NCBI GenBank assembly: GCA_002427535.1
Contig: DIRK01000013.1
Location: 1-13,053 of the forward strand
Reading direction: 5' to 3'
Length of the DNA: 13,053 bases
Source of the DNA: Mageeibacillus sp. UBA5438
GTDB taxonomy: Bacteria > Bacillota > Clostridia > Saccharofermentanales > DTU023
Shown here: one piece after another, positions 6,089 through 12,640 of the stretch
Layout of the letters: every line of letters starts with the position of its first letter
Position numbering within the stretch: the first letter of the stretch is position 1
Program-made: the position numbers and the translations under genes
The notes under the pieces: generated by a model
What the model saw: the letters and a program-made list of their open reading frames with translations, nothing else
Told to the model about the DNA's origin: nothing
Database searches by the model: none

Positions 6089-7559
6089 GAGGCAAGACAT
6101 CATTTATTCGGCCTTGGGAGTCCTTCTCATCCTCCTAATTTGGCAGCTGGCCGCTTCCTTTGGGGGAACGGGATTTTTACTGCCGGGGCCGATCGCGGTC
6201 GCCTCGACTTTTATACAACTATTCACACAGAGCGCTAATTGGCGCTCTGTTGCTATTTCCGCTTTTCGCATCATCGAAAGTGTGCTCGTCGCCATTTTGT
6301 TGGCGATCCTTTTGAGTTGGATCGCCTCAAAATCAAGAGCGGTCCGCCAGATACTCTCGCCTTTTGTGCTCATCATGAAGTCAGTGCCGATCGTCTCCTT
6401 CATTCTGATCGCGCTTTTTTTCATGGGCGCGTCCATGCTCAGCTTTTTCATCTGCGGCCTCATCGTTTTCCCGGTCGTCTACGCCCAGCTTCTCTCAAGC
6501 TTCTTGAATACGGATCCGGGACTTTTAGAGATGGCCCGCGTGTTTTCATTAAAACGCTCTGAAAAAATCCGCTACATCATTATTCCCGGATCAAGAGAAG
6601 TGTTCATCGCCTCCGTGTCCGTGTCGGTCGGCATGGCGTGGAAGGCGGGGGTCGCGGCCGAAGTGCTCGCCTTCTCCGGCGGCACGATCGGGCGCCATAT
6701 GCATGAGGCAAAACTCTACCTCGACATGGAGCGGTTGTTGTCATGGACCTTAGCGCTTGTCCTTGTGTCCTTTTTGTCAGAACAGTTGCTTGTCCGGCTG
6801 TTTCGTTTCATCTTGACACGCATCGGACAAAAGCTGCCCGTACAACGCCGGGGGGTCAAGGAAGTCAAGGCGCGAGAAGAACTCCTCACAGAGCGCGACA
6901 CGCCCCTAGCCTGCCCCGTGGAAGGCCAGGCCATCATGATCCGCGGCGTCCTTTGTGTCAAAAAGCCCTATGACGACGAGGCCGTGCCCTCGATTGTCAT
7001 TGACGGCATCAGCAAGTGCTTTGGTTCTTCTTATGTCTTCAGCGAATACTCCGCGACGATTCCGCTTGACCGCCCGCTTGCGGTGATCGGCCCCTCCGGG
7101 GTGGGCAAGACGACCCTCATGCGCATGATCGCGGGGCTTATCCGCCCCGACAGCGGGGTGATTGACGGCGTGCCCTCCCGAGGGGTGTTTGTCTTCCAGG
7201 ACAACCGACTGCTCGGGCAGATGAGCGCCCGTGACAACATCCGCTTAGTGCTGCCCGGCTATGACGGGGAACGCGCGGATGAGCTTTTATCATCACTCGA
7301 CTTAATGTCCGTGAAAGACCAGCCGGCGGATACCTTGTCAGGCGGTGAAAAAAGGAGGCTGTCGCTTGCGCGCGCGCTCGCGCCGGAATCAGATATCCTT
7401 TATCTGGACGAGGCCTTCCGTGAGCTCGATGAGGCGCACGAAGGCGAAGCACTTTCGCTCCTGCTTGATAAGGCAGGAGAAAAACCGGTTATTTTTGCCA
7501 CGCATGACTTATCTTTAATTGAGCGGATGAACGCCAATATACTTGAATTAAGAAAGTAG
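6078..7559 (+). CDS. Fused ABC permease and ATPase (NitT/TauT class)
   Basis: One 493-residue polypeptide holds both halves of an importer. Residues 1-250 are a six-helix-type permease with the cytoplasmic EAA-type loop at about 150-170 (EMARVFSLKR to IIIPG), as in SsuC/TauC. A basic then acidic linker of about 55 residues follows. Residues 305-493 are an ATPase with Walker A GPSGVGKTT (338-346), Q-loop Q374, signature LSGGEKRR (420-427), Walker B LYLDE (441-445), D-loop near 449-451 and switch histidine H476. The ATPase is short, with a compact helical subdomain. All catalytic residues are present, so it should work as a homodimer: two permeases and two ATPases from one gene. The GTG at 6078 overlaps the previous stop and lacks a binding site, which suggests coupled translation. 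Fusion of these halves is unusual in this class, where the genes are normally separate. Confidence 0.9.
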   Translation: MQNKRQDIIYSALGVLLILLIWQLAASFGGTGFLLPGPIAVASTFIQLFTQSANWRSVAISAFRIIESVLVAILLAILLSWIASKSRAVRQILSPFVLIMKSVPIVSFILIALFFMGASMLSFFICGLIVFPVVYAQLLSSFLNTDPGLLEMARVFSLKRSEKIRYIIIPGSREVFIASVSVSVGMAWKAGVAAEVLAFSGGTIGRHMHEAKLYLDMERLLSWTLALVLVSFLSEQLLVRLFRFILTRIGQKLPVQRRGVKEVKAREELLTERDTPLACPVEGQAIMIRGVLCVKKPYDDEAVPSIVIDGISKCFGSSYVFSEYSATIPLDRPLAVIGPSGVGKTTLMRMIAGLIRPDSGVIDGVPSRGVFVFQDNRLLGQMSARDNIRLVLPGYDGERADELLSSLDLMSVKDQPADTLSGGEKRRLSLARALAPESDILYLDEAFRELDEAHEGEALSLLLDKAGEKPVIFATHDLSLIERMNANILELRK

Positions 7560-7566
7560 GTTTAAA

Positions 7567-8199
7567 ATGAACTGCGCAGAATGTCAGCTGCTCTTCTGCT
7601 ACCAGGGCATCAAGGATGGATTCCCCGGCTGCCCGATGGAAGATCGCCGATTTTTTGATGAATCACTTGAATTACTTTTAAAAGAGGAGAATCATCGATT
7701 CTTCCTGACAAGCAGCGGCATTGAAGCCAAAGGCTATGGCCGGTGGCCGCGCGCTTTGGAGATTATGCGCTTTTGCAAAGACATGGAGTATGAGAAGATC
7801 GGCATTGCCTTTTGTGTCGGCCTCAGAAAAGAAGCGGCCATTTTCAACCGGATATTAAAAGAGCATGGGTTTTTGACCGCGTCGGCGATCTGCAAGGGCG
7901 GCGCCATTTCAAAGGAGGAAGTCGGGATGTCGGATGAGGAAAAAGTCAGACCCGGCAAAAATGAGATGATCTGCAATCCCATCGCCCAAGCGCTGCGCCT
8001 GAACCATGAACGAACCGATTTCAATGTGGCCATCGGCCTCTGCGTCGGCCATGACAGCCTGTTTTACAAATACAGCGAGGCGCCGGTGACAACCTTGGTC
8101 ACAAAAGACCGAAGGTTAGGACATAACCCCGTCGCGGGCCTTTACCTGGCCGATTCGGGCTATATTAAAGACGCTTTTTCTGAGGCGATGGGAGAATAA
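7567..8199 (+). CDS. DUF1847 family Cys-rich, probably metal-binding protein
   Basis: The 210-residue soluble protein has an N-terminal cysteine cluster C3-x2-C6-x4-C11-x10-C22 that looks like a metal or iron-sulfur site, and further cysteines at 70, 83, 109, 136 and 159. The segments CNPIAQA (136-142), GLCVGHDSLF (157-166) and LVTKDRRLGHNP (177-188) match what I know of DUF1847 (PF08901), a family of unknown function in anaerobes. No signal peptide is seen, so it is cytoplasmic. The gene starts seven bases after the transporter stop and six before maf, so it is co-transcribed with the importer and may handle the imported compound or a metal cofactor. That link is inference. The binding site (AGTAGG) is weak. 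Confidence 0.8.
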   Translation: MNCAECQLLFCYQGIKDGFPGCPMEDRRFFDESLELLLKEENHRFFLTSSGIEAKGYGRWPRALEIMRFCKDMEYEKIGIAFCVGLRKEAAIFNRILKEHGFLTASAICKGGAISKEEVGMSDEEKVRPGKNEMICNPIAQALRLNHERTDFNVAIGLCVGHDSLFYKYSEAPVTTLVTKDRRLGHNPVAGLYLADSGYIKDAFSEAMGE

Positions 8200-8205
8200 G
8201 AGGGT

Positions 8206-8823
8206 ATGCGACTTATTTTGGCGAGCCAGTCGCCCAGGCGGGCGGAACTTTTGGCCCTGACAGGGATTCCTTTCATCGTCGCACCGTCAAACTGCGATGA
8301 GGACAGTCTTTCGAATCATTTGAAAACTGAAAAACCCGATATCAAAGAGCACGCTGTGGCAGAACATTTGGCGCTTTCTAAAGCCTACGCGGCGCTTTCC
8401 AAATTCCCCCATGATCTCATTTTGGCCGCCGACACCATCGTCACGCTCGACGGCGTCGACTTCGGGAAGCCCGTGGATAAAGATGACGCGCGGCGGATGC
8501 TTTCCGAATTGTCAGGGCGGACGCACATCGTCGATACAGGGGTGGCCCTTGTGAGCCGGGAAAAAGAAGAGGTATTCTCAGTCTCCTCCAAAGTGCGTTT
8601 TCGACCGCTGTCTTCGGCCGTTGAGTCACTCATCGAGCGCTACGTGGAGACGGGGTTGCCGCTTGACAAGGCGGGGGCCTACGGGATCCAGGAACTGGGC
8701 GGCCTTCTCATTGAACGGGTGGAAGGCGATTACTTTGCTGTCATGGGGCTTCCCATCGGTGAAGTGTATGAGCGCCTTTTCTTGTACGATCTAGATGAGC
8801 GCCCCGATGCCGCCCGCGATTGA
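8206..8823 (+). CDS. maf: Maf nucleoside triphosphate pyrophosphatase (dTTP/UTP type)
   Basis: The 205-residue protein matches Maf/Ham1-like enzymes that hydrolyse nucleoside triphosphates, often modified or excess pyrimidine ones, to the monophosphate and diphosphate. Motifs in order: ASQSPRR at 6-12, AADTIV at 74-79 (D76, metal), GKP at 87-89, LSGRTH at 102-107 with DTG at 110-112, DKAGAYGIQ at 154-162, and EGDYFAVMGLP at 173-183. The DKAGAYGIQ form is that of the dTTP/UTP subgroup (YhdE/Maf-1) and not the m7GTP subgroup (YceF). GGGAG at 8190-8194 is the probable binding site, with a slightly long spacing; AGAGGG just before the ATG is too close. The last 33 bases overlap the converging TauE/SafE gene. 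It is the distal member of the transporter run. Confidence 0.92.
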   Translation: MRLILASQSPRRAELLALTGIPFIVAPSNCDEDSLSNHLKTEKPDIKEHAVAEHLALSKAYAALSKFPHDLILAADTIVTLDGVDFGKPVDKDDARRMLSELSGRTHIVDTGVALVSREKEEVFSVSSKVRFRPLSSAVESLIERYVETGLPLDKAGAYGIQELGGLLIERVEGDYFAVMGLPIGEVYERLFLYDLDERPDAARD

Positions 8824-9534
8824 AATGAGCCCCGCTGTAAACTGAATGATGTACACAAAGTTTGAGAATTTCTCATTTGAAATTTTATGGTGCAGGTAAT
8901 TGCCGATCACAAACGCGACGACGACGAGCGGGAGCGCGTAGGCAATGTTCCGGAGGATGGGCTTCGTGTACACATCCATGACAAGCGCCCTGTAAACGGT
9001 CGTGATGACGTTTGTGGCAAGCCAGACCGTGACCATGGTCGCGCGAAACGTACTTTTATCTCTTAAACGGTTCAAGGCGTAAATATTAATGAGCGGAGCG
9101 CCCATGGTGAGCATGCCCTGGATGACGCTCCCCACACCTAAGGCGATGTACATGCCGACTTTTGACATCGGCTTTTCTTCTTTTTTGCGGAGCATACGTA
9201 TGATCTCGCGCCCGCTGACTAAGGTGACAAGCACTCCGATGATGAGCCTTAACGCCCATTCGCTGTAGCGTAGCTTCGCAAAAAGCATGTAGCCAAAGGG
9301 CATGATCGGCAGGATGCAGGCCAAGATGATGAGGAATTCCTTCCAATTGATCTTTTTAAACTGGCTGACAAACATGATCAGGAGCATCAAGAGGCTTGTG
9401 ACCGTCAAGATGGCGATGGAGTCCTCCGCGCCCATGAAGATGGACAGAATCGGCACGCCGATCGAGATCGAACCGAAACCGGCAATGGCTTCAATCACAT
9501 TGACAATAAAAACAACAATAAAAAAAAGAATCAT
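8791..9534 (-). CDS. TauE/SafE family membrane permease, copy A
   Basis: This 247-residue protein has about eight hydrophobic segments and the family's opening pattern, a helix ending in AGFGS-x-S-I-G-x-P (residues 18-28). A second GxG-type repeat, ALGVGSVIQGMLTMGAP, lies near 131-147, as expected for the two internally related halves of TauE/SafE (PF01925). These proteins are thought to export or import small organosulfur or other anionic compounds such as sulfite, sulfoacetate or taurine derivatives; the substrate here is unknown. The start follows a purine-rich AGGGAGAGGGTGG. It lies 54 bases behind its paralogue and is aligned with it end to end without a gap. Its stop lies inside the end of maf on the opposite strand. 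Confidence 0.88.
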   Translation of the reverse strand: MILFFIVVFIVNVIEAIAGFGSISIGVPILSIFMGAEDSIAILTVTSLLMLLIMFVSQFKKINWKEFLIILACILPIMPFGYMLFAKLRYSEWALRLIIGVLVTLVSGREIIRMLRKKEEKPMSKVGMYIALGVGSVIQGMLTMGAPLINIYALNRLRDKSTFRATMVTVWLATNVITTVYRALVMDVYTKPILRNIAYALPLVVVAFVIGNYLHHKISNEKFSNFVYIIQFTAGLISIAGGIGALI

Positions 9535-9588
9535 TCCACCCTCTCCCTGACAAGGTCAACATCTCCGTCGCGATTATACGCGAGTTCA

Positions 9589-10332
9589 CTACAGCAACAG
9601 CATGACTCCTCCGCCTATTGAAATGACGCCGCTCACAAGCTGGATCATGTAGACGACGTTCGCGAATCGTTCGTTGGGTATTTTATGGTGCAGTTTGTTG
9701 CCGACAAAAAAGGCGAGGAATATGAGGGGGATGGCGTAGAGGATGCCCATCCAGATGGGCGGCGAATAGGCTTTCAGGATGAAGGCACGAAACAGGGTCG
9801 AGACGGTGTTGGTGAAGACCCAGACCGCGACCATGGTCGCGCGGAAATTGCGTTTATCCTTCATGCGACTCAAAGCGTAAAAATTGATGAGCGCCGCGCC
9901 CATTGAGATCATGCCTTCCAAGATGGCCCCGACGCCAAGCGCCGTGTAAACGGCCCCTTTGGGCGGATCCTTATGGTTGTTCTTCACCATGCGCCGCCAG
10001 AGTTCACGGGAGGCGACCAGGCAGACGACCGTGCCCATGATGAGTCTTAAGATCGCGTCATAAGGGCGCAGCCTTGAAAACAGTAAAAAGCCGATCGGCA
10101 TGAAGGGGAAAATCGTCAAGATGATGATGAATAGCTCGCGGTAGAGGATATCTTTTCGCTGCGTGATGGCGATCAGAAGCGATAAAAGTGCGCCCGCGGT
10201 GGACAATAATAGGACCGAGCGCTCAGCGCCTAAAGCAAGCGATAAAAAGGGTATGCCGATGGAGGTCGAACCAAAACCGACAATTGAATGCAGGATCTGC
10301 GTGATAAATAGGACGATGTAGTAATAGATCAA
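9589..10332 (-). CDS. TauE/SafE family membrane permease, copy B
   Basis: This is the paralogue of the preceding gene, also 247 residues. The strongest matches are the opening (VGFGS-x-S-I-G), the segment around YALSRMKDK and FRATMVAVW (about 151-171), and the closing GNKLHHKIPNERFANVVYMIQ region (about 207-227). I chose TTG at 10332: GAGGAG stands nine bases before it, and the protein from there (MIYYYIVLF) aligns from the first residue with copy A (MILFFIVVF). Reading further upstream to 10485 adds 51 hydrophilic residues that overlap the regulatory region. Copy B is promoter-proximal; the pair may act as a heterodimer or have diverged in substrate. Confidence 0.88.
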   Translation of the reverse strand: MIYYYIVLFITQILHSIVGFGSTSIGIPFLSLALGAERSVLLLSTAGALLSLLIAITQRKDILYRELFIIILTIFPFMPIGFLLFSRLRPYDAILRLIMGTVVCLVASRELWRRMVKNNHKDPPKGAVYTALGVGAILEGMISMGAALINFYALSRMKDKRNFRATMVAVWVFTNTVSTLFRAFILKAYSPPIWMGILYAIPLIFLAFFVGNKLHHKIPNERFANVVYMIQLVSGVISIGGGVMLLL

Positions 10333-10360
10333 ATGAAAGCGCTCCTCGATTTCTCCAAAA

Positions 10361-10388
10361 AGTATACCGCATCTCCGGATGGTATAGT
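10361..10388. promoter_or_regulatory. Inverted repeat TATACC/GGTATA in the divergent gap
   Basis: TATACC (10363-10368) and GGTATA (10381-10386) are inverted copies around 12 bases; the inner ATC (10371-10373) and GAT (10378-10380) can extend the stem past a two-base bulge. On the - strand AGTATA at 10361-10366 reads TATACT, a -10-like box for TauE/SafE copy B, and on the + strand TATAGT (10383-10388) is another. An operator covering both promoters would have this shape. No convincing -35 is seen for either. Confidence 0.35.
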
Positions 10389-10443
10389 ATGACACGGAGC
10401 GTATGCTATGACACGGTAATAAAGTCGGTAACACGTTACCGTG
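10383..10443 (+). promoter_or_regulatory. Phased direct repeats and alternative hairpins before the trigger-factor-like gene
   Basis: TGACACG occurs at 10390-10396 and 10409-10415, and the variant TAACACG at 10429-10435, so three copies are spaced 19 and 20 bases apart, close to two helix turns. The first two belong to longer related units beginning TATAGT (10383) and TATGCT (10402). Two perfect stems compete for the same bases: CACGGTAA (10412-10419) with TTACCGTG (10436-10443), and CGGTAAC (10426-10432) with GTTACCG (10435-10441). These features lie between the two divergent genes and suggest a regulator-binding array or a switching leader. Confidence 0.45.
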
Positions 10444-10475
10444 GGAAAGAAATAAATATATTAAGGGATCAAAAA

Positions 10476-11219
10476 ATGGAAACAAAAGTAACGTTTATTT
10501 ATGACTACAAAAATATCGAGCTCCCTGAGCCGCTTGTGAAGGTTTTCCTGCCTGAATTAGATGCCTTTGTCGAACTCCAATGCCAGGCCCTGGCACAGTC
10601 GAAAAGCAAGATTGAGCTCGCCGAGGGCGAGGCCCATGTGTTGACCGATGACATGGTCAAAGAGGAAGGGTTACCCGGCATTGAGACCGTCGAAGCGTAT
10701 AAGGCGGCCATTCAAGCGGAGGTCCCCCGGGTGATCATTTCCGAGCAAACGCATATGATCCTTATGAATTACCTGATGCCCCAGCTTGTGGAGCGTAGCA
10801 CCTTTGAGATCAACGACGAGGAAGCGACCCAAGAGAGCGAAAAGCGCCTTCAGGTATTCGAAGAGAACGCCCAAGAAAAGGGCATGACCGTGGAAGAATT
10901 CGGACAAAAAGAATTCGGTGCCCCCACGATGGATGAAGGCGCGATCCGCCAATACGTCCTCCGGTTAGGCCGCACCCAGTTCCTCTTCCGCGTGCTCGCC
11001 CAGGAGTATCTAAAGCGCCAAGGACAAGTATATGACCTTGCGTCTTACGCGGGCTACGTCAAAGAGCTGTCGGAAGTCTCATCGATGCCCGAGGAGCAGG
11101 TCCGAGAACTCGTACCCCTTCACCTTTACATGGAAGAAGTCCCGGCGCTTGTCATGCTTGACGAGATGTCGGCTTGGGTGGAGCCGCAGGTCAGCTTCAC
11201 AAGCGAAGAAGAATCGTAA
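10476..11219 (+). CDS. Stand-alone trigger-factor C-terminal-like (SurA-like) protein
   Basis: The 247-residue soluble protein resembles the part of trigger factor that follows the isomerase core. TDDMVKEEGLPGIETVEAYKAAI (57-79) looks like the exit from the PPIase domain, and residues 85-235 give the long helical chaperone body, with the pattern around FEINDEEATQES (110-121), GMTVEEFGQKEFG (136-148) and the helices ending LDEMSAWV. The ribosome-binding N-terminal domain and the isomerase core are missing, so it should not dock on the ribosome as true Tig does. A role as a soluble chaperone or binding partner is inference. AAGGGA precedes the ATG at 10476 by about seven bases. A longer in-frame reading from 10389 would swallow the repeat region and is rejected. 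A diverged truncated tig paralogue is the likeliest origin. Confidence 0.7.
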   Translation: METKVTFIYDYKNIELPEPLVKVFLPELDAFVELQCQALAQSKSKIELAEGEAHVLTDDMVKEEGLPGIETVEAYKAAIQAEVPRVIISEQTHMILMNYLMPQLVERSTFEINDEEATQESEKRLQVFEENAQEKGMTVEEFGQKEFGAPTMDEGAIRQYVLRLGRTQFLFRVLAQEYLKRQGQVYDLASYAGYVKELSEVSSMPEEQVRELVPLHLYMEEVPALVMLDEMSAWVEPQVSFTSEEES

Positions 11220-11226
11220 GCCTGCG

Positions 11227-11235
11227 TGTTAGAAT
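11227..11235 (+). promoter_or_regulatory. Candidate extended -10 promoter of the AmmeMemoRadiSam genes
   Basis: TGTTAGAAT is an extended -10 (TGn plus TAGAAT), the same form as the one proposed for the deacetylase gene on the other strand at 5006-5014. Transcription would start near 11242, with a leader of about 44 bases. No -35 with suitable spacing is visible. Confidence 0.4.
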
Positions 11236-11252
11236 AGCGAAGAGACACATCA

Positions 11253-11277
11253 CCTGCCTTACGCGATGCGAAGGAGG
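11253..11277 (+). promoter_or_regulatory. Leader hairpin that pairs the Shine-Dalgarno sequence
   Basis: CCT, CCTT and CGC (11253-11255, 11257-11260, 11262-11264) pair with GCG, AAGG and AGG (11268-11277), giving ten pairs with single-base bulges at 11256 and 11261 and the loop GAT. The right arm contains the whole AAGGAGG binding site of the gene starting at 11286, so the closed form would hinder initiation. Confidence 0.45.
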
Positions 11278-11285
11278 GCGTGACC

Positions 11286-12083
11286 ATGATTATTCGCGCG
11301 TATGCCGTCCCTCATCCCCCGATCATTTTGCCTGAAATCGGTCGGGGGGAAGAAGAGAAAATCAAAAAGACGACAATTTCTTTCCGCCGAATGGCAGAAG
11401 AAATTGAAGCCCTGTCACCCGACACCATTGTGTTATCTTCGCCCCACGCGCCTTTTTACGCGGACGCGTTTTTCATCGCGGGCGGCGAAAAAATGGAAGG
11501 CGATATGCGCGCCTTTGGCGCTTTTAATGTAAGAGAATCGGTTTCGCTTGACGCCGAATTTTCACAAACACTTGAACAGAAACTGAGTCAAAAACACATT
11601 CCCGCGGCCCTGATGCTCGCCGGGCGAAAAGGGCTTGACCACGGATCCTTCATCCCGATCCGTTTTCTCCACGAACACTTTAAAGCCTATCGGCTGGTCC
11701 TTTTAGGACTGTCCCTTTTGCCGGCAACCACGCACCGCGAAGTGGGACAGGCGGTCGCAGAGGTGGCCCGACAACTGGAGCGAAAGACGGTGTATATCGC
11801 AAGCGGCGATCTGTCACATGTTTTGAAAAGCGGCGGCCCTTACGGGTTTAAAAAAGAAGGTCCCGAATTTGACGAAGAGATTATCCGCATCTTCGAAACG
11901 GGTGATTTTGACGCCTTGTTCCGCTTTGATCCCGCATTCGAAGAAAAGGCGGCCGAATGCGGCCTGCGCTCCTTCCAGATCATGGCGGGCGCCCTCGAAG
12001 GCGACACCATCACCCCGGAACTTTACTCCTATGAAGGCACCTTTGGGGTGGGATACGCAGTCGCTTCTTTCACCCCCCAATAA
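11286..12083 (+). CDS. AmmeMemoRadiSam system LigB/MEMO-like protein
   Basis: The 265-residue product belongs to the class III extradiol dioxygenase (LigB)/MEMO superfamily. Expected metal-site elements are visible in order: PHPP with H10, SSPHAPF with H54 (51-57), LDHGSF with D118 and H119 (117-122), and ASGDLSH with D175 and H178 (172-178). The C-terminal GTFGVGYAVA strand is also typical. In bacteria this domain is paired with AMMECR1 and a radical SAM enzyme as the AmmeMemoRadiSam system, often fused to AMMECR1; here it is a separate gene. The reaction is not established. AAGGAGGG ends eight bases before the ATG at 11286, which I prefer to the GTG at 11280 only two bases after the binding site core. 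Confidence 0.88.
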   Translation: MIIRAYAVPHPPIILPEIGRGEEEKIKKTTISFRRMAEEIEALSPDTIVLSSPHAPFYADAFFIAGGEKMEGDMRAFGAFNVRESVSLDAEFSQTLEQKLSQKHIPAALMLAGRKGLDHGSFIPIRFLHEHFKAYRLVLLGLSLLPATTHREVGQAVAEVARQLERKTVYIASGDLSHVLKSGGPYGFKKEGPEFDEEIIRIFETGDFDALFRFDPAFEEKAAECGLRSFQIMAGALEGDTITPELYSYEGTFGVGYAVASFTPQ

Positions 12084-12112
12084 CGAATGTCAACTGAAGG
12101 GAGACGCTTGTC

Positions 12113-12640
12113 ATGCCCAATATCTACACCACCATAGCGCGCGAATCCATCACGCATTACCTTGAGACAAGGCACTTCTTAGAGATTCCGGCCTATGCAC
12201 CCGAGGAACTTCTTGACCGTCAGGCGGGCTGTTTTGTCACACTGTACAAGGATGGCAAGCTTCGCGGTTGCATCGGTACGATTGAGCCGCAGCAAGGCAC
12301 TTTAGCCGAAGAGATTATTCGAAATGCCGCCTCCTCGGCCACGGAAGATCCCAGATTTCCGAGCGTCAAAATCGAAGAACTGGAACACATCGCGGTGAGT
12401 GTCGATGTTCTCGGTGTCCCGGAAAAAATCGATTCAAAAGAATCACTCGATCCGAAACAATACGGCGTCATTGTCTCGTTAAGGCGAAGGCGCGGTTTAT
12501 TATTGCCTAATCTCGAGGGCATTGACAGCGCCGATGAGCAACTCGATATCGCCTTGCAAAAGGCGGGGATCTACCCGGATGAGCCTTACCAGATGGAGCG
12601 CTTCTTGGTCGTGCGCCACAAGGAACAAGATGAAGGATAA
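12113..12640 (+). CDS. amrA: AmmeMemoRadiSam system protein A (AMMECR1 domain)
   Basis: This 175-residue protein is an AMMECR1-domain protein. The hallmark LRGCIG is at 50-55, followed by the ATEDPRFPSV segment (76-85), VSVDVLG (95-101), a Gly-Leu-rich GLLLPNLEGID (128-138), the QLDIALQKAGI helix (143-153) and RFLVVRH (163-169) at the end. C53 is the invariant cysteine of the motif. A binding site AAGGGAG at 12096-12102 precedes the start, and 29 bases separate it from the LigB-like gene, so this is a true separate gene and not a frameshifted fusion. The molecular function is unknown; the human homologue is linked to Alport syndrome with mental retardation. Its last 11 bases overlap the radical SAM gene. 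The symbol follows the system A/B/S naming and is tentative. Confidence 0.92.
   Translation: MPNIYTTIARESITHYLETRHFLEIPAYAPEELLDRQAGCFVTLYKDGKLRGCIGTIEPQQGTLAEEIIRNAASSATEDPRFPSVKIEELEHIAVSVDVLGVPEKIDSKESLDPKQYGVIVSLRRRRGLLLPNLEGIDSADEQLDIALQKAGIYPDEPYQMERFLVVRHKEQDEG

Noticed and set aside
10426..10441. CGGTAAC-AC-GTTACCG as an intrinsic terminator of the divergent region
   Set aside because: No T-run follows on either strand, and it precedes the start of a gene; a regulatory role fits better.
10389..10475. Upstream extension of the trigger-factor-like protein
   Set aside because: It would translate the repeat and hairpin region; the ATG at 10476 has the proper AAGGGA site.
10333..10485. 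Extended N-terminus of TauE/SafE copy B reaching into the divergent gap
   Set aside because: It adds hydrophilic sequence over the repeat region, while TTG 10332 has a GAGGAG site and aligns exactly with the start of copy A.
10476..11219. The trigger-factor-like gene also being exactly 744 bases, like both TauE/SafE genes
   Set aside because: No sequence similarity to the permeases; the shared length is coincidence for this third gene.
12081..12115. Frameshift or broken LigB-AMMECR1 fusion
   Set aside because: A stop, a 29-base gap and a clear AAGGGAG site before an ATG show two intact genes.
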